Made by a program: the position numbers and the translations under genes. From NCBI GenBank assembly GCA_049799955.1, contig JBARIW010000098.1, positions 62,001-126,000 of the forward strand: a stretch of 64,000 bases of DNA. The letters run 5' to 3'. The DNA is from JBGTFE01 sp049799955 (GTDB taxonomy: Bacteria > Acidobacteriota > Blastocatellia > Pyrinomonadales > Pyrinomonadaceae). Below the pieces are notes generated by a model, which was not told the DNA's origin, made no database searches, and saw nothing but the letters and a program-made list of their open reading frames with translations. Below are positions 15,644-24,003 of this stretch, in pieces; the stretch's first letter is position 1; every line of letters starts with the position of its first letter.

Positions 15644-16413
15644 TGAATTGTGCATATCACGGGCAAAATGTAGCGGTCGTCGGTTGTAACGGATGCGGAA
15701 AACCTCTGTGCCCGACGTGCGACCACCGCATCAAAGGTTTTCCGTATTGCCAGGATTGCATCGTTCAAGGCGTCGAGCTTTTAAGAAATCAAAATCAAAC
15801 GTCTTACGTTCCGCTGATAAAAGCGCAGACTTCGCCCTTTATCGCCACGATTCTTTCGTTTATATGTCCGGGCTTGGGCGCGGCGTATAACGGTCAGACT
15901 TCGAAAGCCTTGATTTATTTCGCCGTTTTTGTCGGTTTGATTCAGATGGCGATTCTGACGGGCGGAATGCCGCTTTTCGTCTTCGGCTTCCTCGGAATGT
16001 GGCTTTATACGGCGGTTGACGCATGGAAAACGGCGAAGCTGATTCGCTCCGGCGTTACGCCCGAAGGCGCGGAAGATTTTATCGTCCAGAGATTTTCGGG
16101 CAACCCGAAGCTTTGGGGAATCGTCTTAACCGTTCTCGGCGCGTCGTTTTTCCTTCAGGCTTTCTTTGATTTCCGTAGATTTGTAAGAGGCGTTTTGCCG
16201 GTTCTGCTCATTGTTTTGGGCTTGTATCTTCTGCGGAGCTACGTTTTCAAATCAAAGGACGCGAAACAAAATTGGACGGATTACGCAAATCCGGCGGAGA
16301 CGCCGAATTATGCGATTGCAGTCAGCAGCGACACGAGTTTTCGCACGGGCGACTTTCACGTCCACGATGATTTTGAAACTCAAACGCGCGTCCGGTCGTG
16401 GAAAAAAGGTTAG
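15643..16413 (+). CDS. B-box-type zinc-finger membrane protein
   Basis: A 256-residue protein. The N-terminus (1-45) is a Cys/His cluster of B-box type: CAYH, CNGCGKPLCPTC and CQDC. After a linker come hydrophobic segments at ~65-130 (SFICPGLGAAYNGQTSKALIYF, which resembles TM2-type domains) and ~150-195. The C-terminal ~50 residues are hydrophilic. The start overlaps the anti-sigma stop by one base, so the two are translationally coupled and part of the sigma operon. The function is unknown; a role in the membrane signalling of the same stress system is an inference. Confidence 0.75.
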   Translation: MNCAYHGQNVAVVGCNGCGKPLCPTCDHRIKGFPYCQDCIVQGVELLRNQNQTSYVPLIKAQTSPFIATILSFICPGLGAAYNGQTSKALIYFAVFVGLIQMAILTGGMPLFVFGFLGMWLYTAVDAWKTAKLIRSGVTPEGAEDFIVQRFSGNPKLWGIVLTVLGASFFLQAFFDFRRFVRGVLPVLLIVLGLYLLRSYVFKSKDAKQNWTDYANPAETPNYAIAVSSDTSFRTGDFHVHDDFETQTRVRSWKKG

Positions 16414-16509
16414 GAAATTTTGTATTATAGAAAACGGACGGTTTTAGACATTTAATTTTATTAAAGCTGTTCGCAAGTTAAATCAGCAATTTTGAAAGGA
16501 TTTTAGATT

Positions 16510-16710
16510 ATGAAAGCTACAGGAGTTGTCGGAAGCGTTTTGGTTATACTTGCTTTAGTTATAGCCTTTTTGAAACAAATTATCGCCTTTATCGGTTTTT
16601 TAACCTTCGCGATAAAAATCCTGGTCGTAATCGTTTTCGTCGCCCTCTTTATCGGTGTCGGATTATTGGTTTTGAGAGCTTTTAACGACCGTCGCAAAGC
16701 TAAAGAATAG
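16510..16710 (+). CDS. Small two-helix membrane protein
   Basis: A 66-residue protein with two hydrophobic helices (~7-32 and ~34-56) and a charged end (NDRRKAKE). GAAAGGA lies ~12 bases before the ATG. A terminator hairpin follows at 16732. No family is recognised. It lies ~96 bases after the zinc-finger membrane gene, so it may be co-transcribed with the sigma operon. Confidence 0.65.
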   Translation: MKATGVVGSVLVILALVIAFLKQIIAFIGFLTFAIKILVVIVFVALFIGVGLLVLRAFNDRRKAKE

Positions 16711-16731
16711 GCTTTTCCTTTCAGGTTTCAG

Positions 16732-16770
16732 GCTGCTGCAAAAACTTGCGTGTTTGCATTTTGCGGCAGC
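16732..16770 (+). terminator. Terminator after the small membrane protein
   Basis: Twelve-base arms (16732-16743 and 16759-16770, one G-T wobble) are followed by a T-rich tract. A second 9-bp perfect hairpin (16770-16778 with 16792-16800) follows directly. Confidence 0.6.
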
Positions 16771-16844
16771 TTATGATACTTTTCTTTTTTCTATCATAAG
16801 GTAACTAAATACAATTTTGGTTAATTACATCCCTTAATTAATAA

Positions 16845-16973
16845 GAGTGTTTTTGTGTTTTTAAAAACACTCGTCAGGATCGCGTTAGTCGCTCGCGGCT
16901 GAACCAGCGTGATTCCGTGTGCTGAAAGAAGTTTTTTCGGCGCGAAATCAACAAAGGAGCTTAAAAGCAGATA
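16845..16973 (+). other. Structured 5' leader of the M23 peptidase gene, unassigned
   Basis: A 10-bp perfect stem (16845-16854 with 16863-16872) is followed by a GC-richer stretch with short complementary segments up to the ATG at 16974. It might be a regulatory leader. I could not match it to a known riboswitch. Confidence 0.25.
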
Positions 16974-17813
16974 ATGCAGAAAAACAATAAATATTATACT
17001 TTTCTATTTTCGCATTCATTTAAATCAAAGATATACATTCGCAGAGTTAAGGTTTCAAAAGCAGTTTTACATTCAACGGGTTTTGCAGGTCTTTTCTTAT
17101 TAATCGGTTTCTTTTCATTCGGTTTTATCGGGTTAGCGGATAAAGCGGCTTTAGCCAAATCATCCGAAACAATTACTCCCGCGCAGGCAGAAATAATTGC
17201 TCAGCTTTCCATTCAGGAACAATCCAATCAAACAGAAGAACCCAAATTAGTCAGTTACGAGCGTCCCGAAAGTTATTCGCCTAACAGCGGCGGACCTGAC
17301 ATTCAACTGACGCAGAACGAATCTGAAGAAGAAGAACAGCAGATGGAAGTCGAGCTGAAACGCATCGAAGCGACCAGCGACACGCAGTTTCTTCCGACAA
17401 TGTGGGCGCATCTCGGCAAAATCAACAACGAATTCGGTTTCAGGCGCAATCCGTTCGGCGGCAGAACTTATGAATTTCACGCCGGAATGGACATCGACGG
17501 CGAGCGCGGCGACACGGTTATGGCTCCGGCAAACGGCGTTATTACAAAAGCGGAATGGACAGGCGGCTACGGCAATATGATTGAAATCGACCACGGCAAC
17601 GGCTTGACCACGCGCTACGGTCATCTTTCCAAAATCGAAGTTACCGTCGGCGACACGATTACACGCGGTCAGCTTATCGGTTTAATCGGCTCGACCGGAC
17701 GTTCGACCGGACCGCATCTCCACTACGAGCTGCGTCTGAACGATAAATCGATTAACCCGCGCCGTTTTCTTCCGCCCGAACCGGTTGAACTCACGCAGTT
17801 AATCAAAAAATAA
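16974..17813 (+). CDS. M23 family peptidase (LytM-type murein endopeptidase)
   Basis: A 279-residue protein. A signal/anchor helix lies at ~28-52, then an acidic linker (ESEEEEQQMEVELKR). The C-terminal M23 domain (~140-265) has all zinc/catalytic elements: HAGMDIDG (HxxxD), a central GNGLTTRYGHL and the terminal HLHYELR (HxH). It would cleave peptide crosslinks of peptidoglycan, or act as an EnvC-like activator if inactive, but the key residues are intact. AAGGAGC lies 14 bases before the ATG, somewhat far. It sits between envelope-stress genes and a secreted peptidase, and a terminator follows. Confidence 0.9.
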   Translation: MQKNNKYYTFLFSHSFKSKIYIRRVKVSKAVLHSTGFAGLFLLIGFFSFGFIGLADKAALAKSSETITPAQAEIIAQLSIQEQSNQTEEPKLVSYERPESYSPNSGGPDIQLTQNESEEEEQQMEVELKRIEATSDTQFLPTMWAHLGKINNEFGFRRNPFGGRTYEFHAGMDIDGERGDTVMAPANGVITKAEWTGGYGNMIEIDHGNGLTTRYGHLSKIEVTVGDTITRGQLIGLIGSTGRSTGPHLHYELRLNDKSINPRRFLPPEPVELTQLIKK

Positions 17814-17833
17814 GAAAACTTTTTCAATTTACT

Positions 17834-17859
17834 AAAGCGAGCTAATTTTGGCTCGCTTT
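17834..17859 (+). terminator. Terminator of the M23 peptidase gene
   Basis: Perfect 9-bp stem AAAGCGAGC / GCTCGCTTT, 8-base loop, followed by TTTCTTTT, ~20 bases after the stop. Confidence 0.85.
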
Positions 17860-17951
17860 TTCTTTTGCTGAAAAAATGATAAGAAATAGTTATCTATATT
17901 TTTATAACCAAAGTTTTTATTTTAATTTACAAAGGGAAGGTATCTAGGACA

Positions 17952-20138
17952 ATGCGATTGAAAATAAACATTTTTTCATCTTTAATTTTGACGTTTGCCG
18001 TTCTGCTTTCGAGCTTTTCACCCGCGTTTGCAAAAGACGAAGGGATGTTCACGCCCGACCAGATTGCAAAACTGCCGCTAAAGGCAAAGGGCTTAAAAAT
18101 CAGTCCGGCAGAGCTTTATAATCCGAAAGGCGTCGATATTTCCGACGCGGTTATACGAATCAGCATCGGCTGTACGGGCGAATTTATCTCGCCGCAGGGT
18201 TTGATTTTAACCAATCATCACTGCGGTCTGGACGCGCTCGTCGCCGCTTCGACGCCGCAGAACGAATTCGGCAAAAACGGCTATAAAGCCGCTTCGATGG
18301 CTGAAGAATTATCTGCCAAAGATTACAGCATTTTTATTACGAACCGTGTCGAGGACGTAACCGCCAAAATCCGCAAAGGTACGGAAAATCTCACCGGCGA
18401 CGCGTTTAACGCGGCTGTCAAAACAAACATCGACAATCTCACCAAAGAAGAACAGGCGAAAGTCGGCGACGCGAATGCGATTCGCATTCAATCGCTGAAC
18501 AGCGGCTATTATTACTATCTCTACGAAACGATGCAGATAAAAGACATTCGCGTCGTTTACGCTCCGGCGCTCGACATCGGATTTTTCGGCGGCGACCCGG
18601 ATAATTTCGAATGGTCGCGGCACACGGGCGATTACACATTTTTGCGCGCATACGTTGCGCCCGACGGGAAATCCGCCGAATATTCGCCGAATAACGTTCC
18701 TTACAAACCGAAAAAGTTTTTGACGCTTTCCTTAAACGGCGTAAAGGAAAACGATTTTGTAATGGTGATGGGCTATCCGGGCGGCACGACGCGTTATCGT
18801 GAAAGTCAGGCGGTCGATTATGCCGAAAAGGTAAACTTCCCTTTTCTTTATCAATACCTGCAAGCGTGGAGCGACGCGCTCGTCAAAGTCGGGCAGGACG
18901 ACGAGGCAAAACGAGTCAGGAATCAAGGCTTGGTCGCCAATCTGGATAATTCCAGAAAGCTTTATAAAGGCGGCGTCGCGGCAATGAAACAGGCTGACAT
19001 TAGTATGAGAAAATCCGACGACGAGATGAAATTTTCGTCTTGGACAGATGCAAATCCTGCGCGTAAGGCGAAATACGGCAGTGTGCTGCCGGGACTTGCA
19101 AATACTTCCGGCGATTTTTATAAAACAATCGCGCGCGACCGCGTTTTACGCACGTATCCGGGCGCGAACACGCCGATTTTTAATCAGGTTTACAACGCAG
19201 TTTTGAGCGTTCAGCAGGGCAAAACTTTATCGACCGAAGAAAAGGTGAAAAAGCTCAACGAAATTCAAACCGCGTTAAAAGACAGCGACCCGGTTGTCGA
19301 GCGCGAATTGATAAAATTTTTCTTGAAAGCGACGGCTGAACTGCCCGCCGACCAGAAATTTGCGGCGGCTGAAACGCTCTTTAACCGTTTCGAAGGCAAA
19401 GAACGCCGCGCGGCGGAAGAAACTTTTGCCGAATCGATTGCCGAAAGCAAAGACTTCGACACAGCCGACAAGATTCTCGCTCTTTATAGTATGTCGATGC
19501 CGGATTTGAAGAAAAAATATTCGAACATCGTCGATTATTCTCTCGCGCTCGCCCAGCAGCGAACCGAAATTACGGCGCGAACCGTAAAATTCAACTCGGA
19601 AATCGACCGCCTGCGTCTTTTGTATCAGCAAGGAATGGCGGAGATGAAAAATTCGACGCCTTACCCGGACGCCAATTCGACGCTGCGCTTTACATACGGC
19701 AACGTTAAAGGCTACAAACCGCGCGAAGCCGTTGTTTACACGCCGTTCTCGACCTTAAAGGGCGTCATCGAAAAAGACACGGGCGAATTTCCGTTCGACG
19801 TTCCCGAAAAGCTGAAAGATTTGCAGCTCAAGAAAGATTTCGGCAGATACGGCGTCGGCGATAGCGTGCCGGTCAATTTTCTCGCTTCGACCGACATCAT
19901 CGGCGGAAATTCCGGCAGCCCGATTATGAACGCATTCGGCGAACAGGTCGGCATCGTCTTCGACGGAAACTATGAAGGCTTGGGCAACGACATTTTCTAC
20001 AACCCGGACAGAGGACGCACGATTGCGGTCGATATTCGATACGTTCTTTTCCTTGTCGAAAAATACGACAATATGGGCTGGATGTTGAAGGAAATGACCA
20101 TCAAAGGCGGCGCAATGACCAAACGCGCCGGAGCATAA
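17952..20138 (+). CDS. S46 family dipeptidyl-peptidase (DPP7/DPP11 type)
   Basis: A 728-residue exported serine peptidase of normal S46 length. The signal peptide is ~1-27 (ends PAFAKD). The catalytic His lies in LTNHHCG (~90) and the nucleophile in GGNSGSP (Ser ~654), both diagnostic for S46; the Asp lies in between. The conserved segment IVFDGNYEGLGNDIFYNP follows. These periplasmic enzymes release dipeptides from oligopeptides and support amino-acid-based growth. I cannot tell DPP7 (hydrophobic P1) from DPP11 (acidic P1) specificity without an alignment. GGGAAGG precedes the ATG. A large inverted repeat lies just downstream. Confidence 0.93.
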   Translation: MRLKINIFSSLILTFAVLLSSFSPAFAKDEGMFTPDQIAKLPLKAKGLKISPAELYNPKGVDISDAVIRISIGCTGEFISPQGLILTNHHCGLDALVAASTPQNEFGKNGYKAASMAEELSAKDYSIFITNRVEDVTAKIRKGTENLTGDAFNAAVKTNIDNLTKEEQAKVGDANAIRIQSLNSGYYYYLYETMQIKDIRVVYAPALDIGFFGGDPDNFEWSRHTGDYTFLRAYVAPDGKSAEYSPNNVPYKPKKFLTLSLNGVKENDFVMVMGYPGGTTRYRESQAVDYAEKVNFPFLYQYLQAWSDALVKVGQDDEAKRVRNQGLVANLDNSRKLYKGGVAAMKQADISMRKSDDEMKFSSWTDANPARKAKYGSVLPGLANTSGDFYKTIARDRVLRTYPGANTPIFNQVYNAVLSVQQGKTLSTEEKVKKLNEIQTALKDSDPVVERELIKFFLKATAELPADQKFAAAETLFNRFEGKERRAAEETFAESIAESKDFDTADKILALYSMSMPDLKKKYSNIVDYSLALAQQRTEITARTVKFNSEIDRLRLLYQQGMAEMKNSTPYPDANSTLRFTYGNVKGYKPREAVVYTPFSTLKGVIEKDTGEFPFDVPEKLKDLQLKKDFGRYGVGDSVPVNFLASTDIIGGNSGSPIMNAFGEQVGIVFDGNYEGLGNDIFYNPDRGRTIAVDIRYVLFLVEKYDNMGWMLKEMTIKGGAMTKRAGA

Positions 20139-20151
20139 GAGTAAAGAAAAG

Positions 20152-20260
20152 AATAGACCGCGGATAAACGCGGATTAGGCGGATTGACACGGATAAAACA
20201 AATATAATTATTTTCTTATCCGCGCCTATCAGCTAAATCCGCGTTTATCCGCGGTCTATT
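20152..20260. repeat. Long inverted repeat between convergent genes
   Basis: Left arm from 20152 (AATAGACCGCGGATAAACGC...) and right arm ending at 20260 (...GCGTTTATCCGCGGTCTATT) are nearly complementary over ~40 bases with an AT-rich loop. Internal units of ~9-10 bases (GCGGATA-like) repeat. It acts in position as a bidirectional terminator for the S46 gene and mtgA. Confidence 0.75.
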
Positions 20261-20271
20261 TCTTCTGTTTT

Positions 20272-21033
20272 TTAATAAGCAAGCTTGATGTAATTCATCC
20301 CGCGGAGGATAACTTTTTGTCTTCGCACGACGCGTTTCGGATTTTTCTGCGGGTTAAAAACATTTAAAGGACTGGGAATCATTGCCGAAAGATACGCGGC
20401 TTCCTGCTGAGTTAAAGCGGAAGCCGATTTTTTGAAGTATGTGCGCGATGCGGCTTCCGCGCCGTAGATGCCGTCGCCCCATTCGATGACGTTCAGATAA
20501 ATCTCTAAAATTCGTTTTTTCGACAAATTGCGTTCCAGAAAATACGTGATTGCCGCTTCGCGCCCCTTTCGCATAAACGAGCGTTCTTCCGATAAATAAA
20601 GATTTTTGGAAAGCTGCTGCGTGATGGTCGAAGCGCCGCGCTTGAACGACGGCATCGGCGGAATCCACGCGTCCGGGTCGTAGTCGCCTTCTTCTTTCGC
20701 TTCCTTTTCGGCTTCCTTCTGCGCCTCGTCCCAAGCAGATTGAATCGCGTCCCAGTCAAAACCGTGATGCTCGAAAAAATGCGTGTCTTCGCCCGCCAGA
20801 ACGGCGCGCTGCAAGTGAGGCGAGATTTGCTCAATCGGCATCCAGACCTGATATTTGCGCGGCTCGCGGTTTTCCTGCTTGGCTTCCGAGATGCGGTATT
20901 CAATCATCGAAGTCGTCGTCGGATTTTCGTTTCGAAGCTTCGCCGTGTTCGGAAAAGTGATAAATTCATATCCGAGCCAGACGACAACCGCGCCGATTAA
21001 AACTAAAAATAAAACTTTTGTCCAATACCACAT
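20272..21033 (-). CDS. mtgA: Monofunctional peptidoglycan glycosyltransferase
   Basis: A 253-residue GT51 enzyme. An N-terminal membrane anchor (~5-25) is followed by a glycosyltransferase domain carrying the GT51 motifs: EDTHFFEHHGFDW (catalytic Glu ~82), GASTITQQLSKNLYLS and RKGREAAITYFLERNLSKKRILEIYLN. It polymerises lipid II into glycan strands without a transpeptidase domain. Odd feature: a charged Glu/Lys-rich insertion of ~20 residues (KEAEKEAKEEGDYDPDAW) lies between the first two motifs. The ATG at 21033 has no clear Shine-Dalgarno. Confidence 0.93.
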   Translation of the reverse strand: MWYWTKVLFLVLIGAVVVWLGYEFITFPNTAKLRNENPTTTSMIEYRISEAKQENREPRKYQVWMPIEQISPHLQRAVLAGEDTHFFEHHGFDWDAIQSAWDEAQKEAEKEAKEEGDYDPDAWIPPMPSFKRGASTITQQLSKNLYLSEERSFMRKGREAAITYFLERNLSKKRILEIYLNVIEWGDGIYGAEAASRTYFKKSASALTQQEAAYLSAMIPSPLNVFNPQKNPKRVVRRQKVILRGMNYIKLAY

Positions 21034-21035
21034 AA

Positions 21036-21072
21036 AGTCAATTACGAATTATCAATTACGAACTACGAATTG
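21036..21072. repeat. ATTACGA-type 7-bp-unit repeat
   Basis: Units CAATTACGAATTATCAATTA and AACTACGAATTG repeat an ATTACGA core just upstream of mtgA. Same family in style as 25302-25332. Confidence 0.45.
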
Positions 21073-21091
21073 TAAAACCGCAAAGTTCATG

Positions 21092-21163
21092 GAGAAGTGA
21101 GAAGCGCGAAATGAGAGGTGAGAAATAAGAGGCGAAAACTGAAAAGATTTTCACCTCTTTCTT
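21092..21163. repeat. 7-bp-unit inverted repeat
   Basis: Units GAAGTGA, GAAGCGC, GAAATGA, GAGGTGA, GAAATAA, GAGGCGA follow in register (21093-21135), with a complementary TTTTCACCTCTTTCTT at 21148-21163. It lies just after the stop of the gene at 21167. Confidence 0.6.
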
Positions 21164-21166
21164 AAT

Positions 21167-22105
21167 TTACTTTTGTTCCGAGGTCGAGCCGGCGTCTTTT
21201 TGCTTGTCTTCCTGATACTGGATGTCAACGGTTCCTTTTTTGTAATTGCTGAAAGTAAATTCGACCTCGAAGGAAGCATAGATTTCAGGATGTTTGGAAA
21301 AGTTTAGCCAGACGATTTGCGGAAACCAGAAGCCTTCGGCTACTTTTGTTTGCGAAAAGAGAAAAACAGCTTCCGGTTTTCGCTCGTCGTCGGTTTTTTC
21401 CTTTAATTTCGCAAACTCGCCGGGCGCAAAGCCTTCGACTCTGATAATCCGTTTTGCCGTTTCGTCAATCCAGATTTGTCCTTCGATTTTTGAAAGATAT
21501 GACAGCGATTTTTCAAAAATCGCTCCGGTATTCGGCGCAAACTCAATGACGACCACCTCGTTTCCGTCTATCTGCTTTCTCTGCAAATTGCTCAAACGCG
21601 CGTTTTTCAGCAATTTCAAAACATCGACTGTTACATTTTGCGAGTCGGCGGAAAAGCCTATCGTCCAGTAGCCGCCGTCTTCGGCTTTCGGTTTGTCTTT
21701 TTCGGTCAGCGGCTTCTCTTCCTCGCTTTCAGCCTTCATAATGTCTTTGGCAATCGCTTCCCGCGCATATCTGACTGCATCTTCCGTAATCTTTTTTTCG
21801 CTGTCCTGAAGAAGTATAAACGGGTGCGAATAAGAGCGATTGAGCGAATAACGCGACGGAATTATGGCTTCGTAAAGTCTCGAAAATTTTCTGCCGCCCA
21901 TTTTATGCCGGTCGTAAGAAAACTTCATCAGATACGAATAACTAAAAATCGCGCCTTTCTGCGAATCGACCGAAACTTCCCTGACAAGCTTTTCGAGTTC
22001 GGATTCCTGAGCCTTGACCGTGATTCCTGAAATTAAAATGAAAGTAACGCAGAGCAAAAAAAGAGTTTTCGGATTATATCCAACGAGTAAATTTTTGAGC
22101 TTCAT
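21167..22105 (-). CDS. Secreted protein of unknown function
   Basis: A 312-residue protein with a signal peptide (~1-33, ends TVKAQE). It is rich in beta-type segments, with a charged Lys/Glu linker near 125-145. The phrases GQIWIDETAKRIIRVEGFAP and SQTKVAEGFWFPQIVWLNF resemble the beta-sheet folds of lipoprotein-sorting (LolA/LolB-like) proteins, but I cannot assign it. No catalytic motif is seen. It lies between mtgA and crtI on the same strand with sizeable gaps, so it is probably its own unit. Confidence 0.7.
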   Translation of the reverse strand: MKLKNLLVGYNPKTLFLLCVTFILISGITVKAQESELEKLVREVSVDSQKGAIFSYSYLMKFSYDRHKMGGRKFSRLYEAIIPSRYSLNRSYSHPFILLQDSEKKITEDAVRYAREAIAKDIMKAESEEEKPLTEKDKPKAEDGGYWTIGFSADSQNVTVDVLKLLKNARLSNLQRKQIDGNEVVVIEFAPNTGAIFEKSLSYLSKIEGQIWIDETAKRIIRVEGFAPGEFAKLKEKTDDERKPEAVFLFSQTKVAEGFWFPQIVWLNFSKHPEIYASFEVEFTFSNYKKGTVDIQYQEDKQKDAGSTSEQK

Positions 22106-22333
22106 AACAACCTGTTTAATTTATTAGAGCCTCCTGTCGTATTTACGCGATTATCATTCAAAATCGCACACGAAAATTTTGCATTCCGGCGCGTTTTTCT
22201 GTGCGAACAGATAAAAATTATTGAATTTAATCAGTTATCGGTGGGTTAAGGCAGATAAATCTCCGCCAAGTATTATTAATTTATCAAAGTATTACGGATT
22301 TTTGAATAAAAGGTTTTGAAAAAACGTCGAGTT

Positions 22334-23803
22334 TTACGCGTTATTTTTTCCAATCATATTCGCCGTAATCTTTCCCGAACTCATCACGCCCGGAAGTCCC
22401 GCGCCCGGATGCGTTCCCGCGCCGACAAAATAAAGGTTTTCGATGTCTTCGCTTTTGTTATGCGGGCGAAAATATGCCGACTGCGTTAAAGTAGGCTCGA
22501 CCGAAAAGGCGCTGCCGAGATAGCTGTTCAGAGTTCCTTCAAAATGAAGCGGGTCGATATAATGTTCGGAAATAATATGCTTCGACAAATCCGGCATATA
22601 ATGTTTTTCGAGATAATCGATTATCGAATCCCGGTAAGGTTTTGCTTTCGTCTTCCAATCTATATCCGCGCCCAAATGCGGAACGGGCGAGAGAACATAC
22701 CACGAGTCGCAGCCTTCGGGCGCGAGCGATGCGTCCGTCGCCGTCGGACGATGGAGATAAAGCGAAAAATCTTCCGCCAGAATCTTTTTATCGAAAATAT
22801 CCGCCAAAAGCTCGCGGTATCTCGCACCCAAAAGAATTTCGTGATGCGCCATATTTTCGTATTTTTTGTCCGTTCCGAAATAGATAACGAAAAGAGACAT
22901 CGAATAGCTTAATTTTTTCAAATATCCGTCCGTATTTTTAACGCGAAATTTCGGCGCGATAAGGTTCATATAGGTAAAAGAAATATCCGCGTTGCTGACA
23001 ATCGCATCGGCTTCGAGCGTTTCGCCCGTTTTCATCCTGACGCCTTTTGCCTTGCCGCTTTCAATCAAAATTTCCTCGACTTCAGCCTTGGTGAAAATCT
23101 CGCCGCCGGTGTCCAGAAACAAATCGCCCAGAGCTTTGACGAGCGCGCCCGTTCCACCCATCGCAAACCAGACGCCGAATTTCTGCTCCAATTCGTGAAT
23201 CATCGCGTAAATCGAGGTCGCCTTAAACGGATTTCCGCCGATTAAAAGCGGGTGAAAACTAAAGGCTTCGCGGAGTTTTTCGTTACGGAAATAACGTGAA
23301 GCGAATTGATAAACCGAACGGTCGGAGCGCAGCTTTATCATTTCGGGAACGACCTTGACCATATCCCAAACCGTCGAAAACGGCTTGTCGATGAGTTCGA
23401 AACCGACGCGGTAAATCTCGCCTAAATCCTTGGCAAAGCGATTGTAGCTTTCCTCTTCGTCCGGCGCGATTTTGCGGATTTGTTCGAGAAGATTCGCCTT
23501 ATCGTCGTTATAGTTGAAAATTGTGCCGTCTTCCCACCGGATATTGTAAAAGGGGTCGATTTTTACAAGCTCGACGTAATCTGATGTTTTCCTGTCCGCC
23601 GCTTCGAACATCTCGTCAATCAGCCACGGCGCGGTGATAATCGTCGGTCCGCCGTCGAACTTAAAGCCGTCCTGCTCATAGACGTAAGCGCGACCGCCGA
23701 GTTTATCGCGTTTTTCCAGAATCGTTACTTCATGCCCGCTTGCCTGGAGACGAATCGCACACGACAACCCGCCGAATCCGCTTCCGATAACAATAATTTT
23801 CAT
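22334..23803 (-). CDS. crtI: Phytoene desaturase family protein (CrtI type)
   Basis: A 489-residue flavoprotein. The N-terminal FAD dinucleotide motif is IGSGFGGLSCAIRLQASGH (5-23) with EKRDKLGGRAYV following. The C-terminal CrtI signature FVGAGTHPGAGLPGVMSSG is present near 465-483. Family members desaturate phytoene towards lycopene or related carotenoids, or act as carotenoid oxidases/isomerases; no phytoene synthase is in the window, so the substrate is inferred. The promoter region has TATAAT (23856-23861) with a poor -35 and a perfect 16-bp palindrome at 23884-23899, suggesting activator or repressor control. Confidence 0.9.
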   Translation of the reverse strand: MKIIVIGSGFGGLSCAIRLQASGHEVTILEKRDKLGGRAYVYEQDGFKFDGGPTIITAPWLIDEMFEAADRKTSDYVELVKIDPFYNIRWEDGTIFNYNDDKANLLEQIRKIAPDEEESYNRFAKDLGEIYRVGFELIDKPFSTVWDMVKVVPEMIKLRSDRSVYQFASRYFRNEKLREAFSFHPLLIGGNPFKATSIYAMIHELEQKFGVWFAMGGTGALVKALGDLFLDTGGEIFTKAEVEEILIESGKAKGVRMKTGETLEADAIVSNADISFTYMNLIAPKFRVKNTDGYLKKLSYSMSLFVIYFGTDKKYENMAHHEILLGARYRELLADIFDKKILAEDFSLYLHRPTATDASLAPEGCDSWYVLSPVPHLGADIDWKTKAKPYRDSIIDYLEKHYMPDLSKHIISEHYIDPLHFEGTLNSYLGSAFSVEPTLTQSAYFRPHNKSEDIENLYFVGAGTHPGAGLPGVMSSGKITANMIGKNNA

Positions 23804-23855
23804 TTTTTAAGTTTACAAGAAATTGAGGATAGATGCAGAAAGCGACTTTACAGGC

Positions 23856-23899
23856 ATTATAAACCTTGTATCAACATTTTCGTGCATATTCGAATATGC
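23856..23899 (-). promoter_or_regulatory. crtI promoter with 16-bp palindromic operator
   Basis: On the minus strand a consensus -10 TATAAT lies at 23856-23861. The -35 position (23879-23884, CACGAA) is weak and abuts the perfect palindrome GCATATTCGAATATGC (23884-23899). Confidence 0.5.
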
Positions 23900-23909
23900 C
23901 GAAAAGAAA

Positions 23910-23941
23910 AACGCCGGCTTTGTTTTTCAAAAACCGGCGTT
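23910..23941 (-). terminator. Terminator after the HDAC-like gene
   Basis: Arms AACGCCGG (23910-23917) and CCGGCGTT (23934-23941) with A/T-rich inner extension, ~60 bases after the stop at 24004. It isolates the HDAC-like gene from crtI. Confidence 0.65.
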
Positions 23942-24003
23942 ACTCTTAATCAAATTAGGAGAATAATCCAGATGGCTAAAAGATTATTCCTTTCAATTAG
24001 TGA

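Noticed and set aside
16870..16973. ydaO-type (c-di-AMP) riboswitch before the M23 peptidase
   Set aside because: A GCTGAACC-like stretch is present but the remaining ~75 bases are too short and lack the other conserved blocks.
17952..20138. Assigning DPP7 or DPP11 specificity to the S46 peptidase
   Set aside because: The specificity residue cannot be placed with confidence without an alignment.
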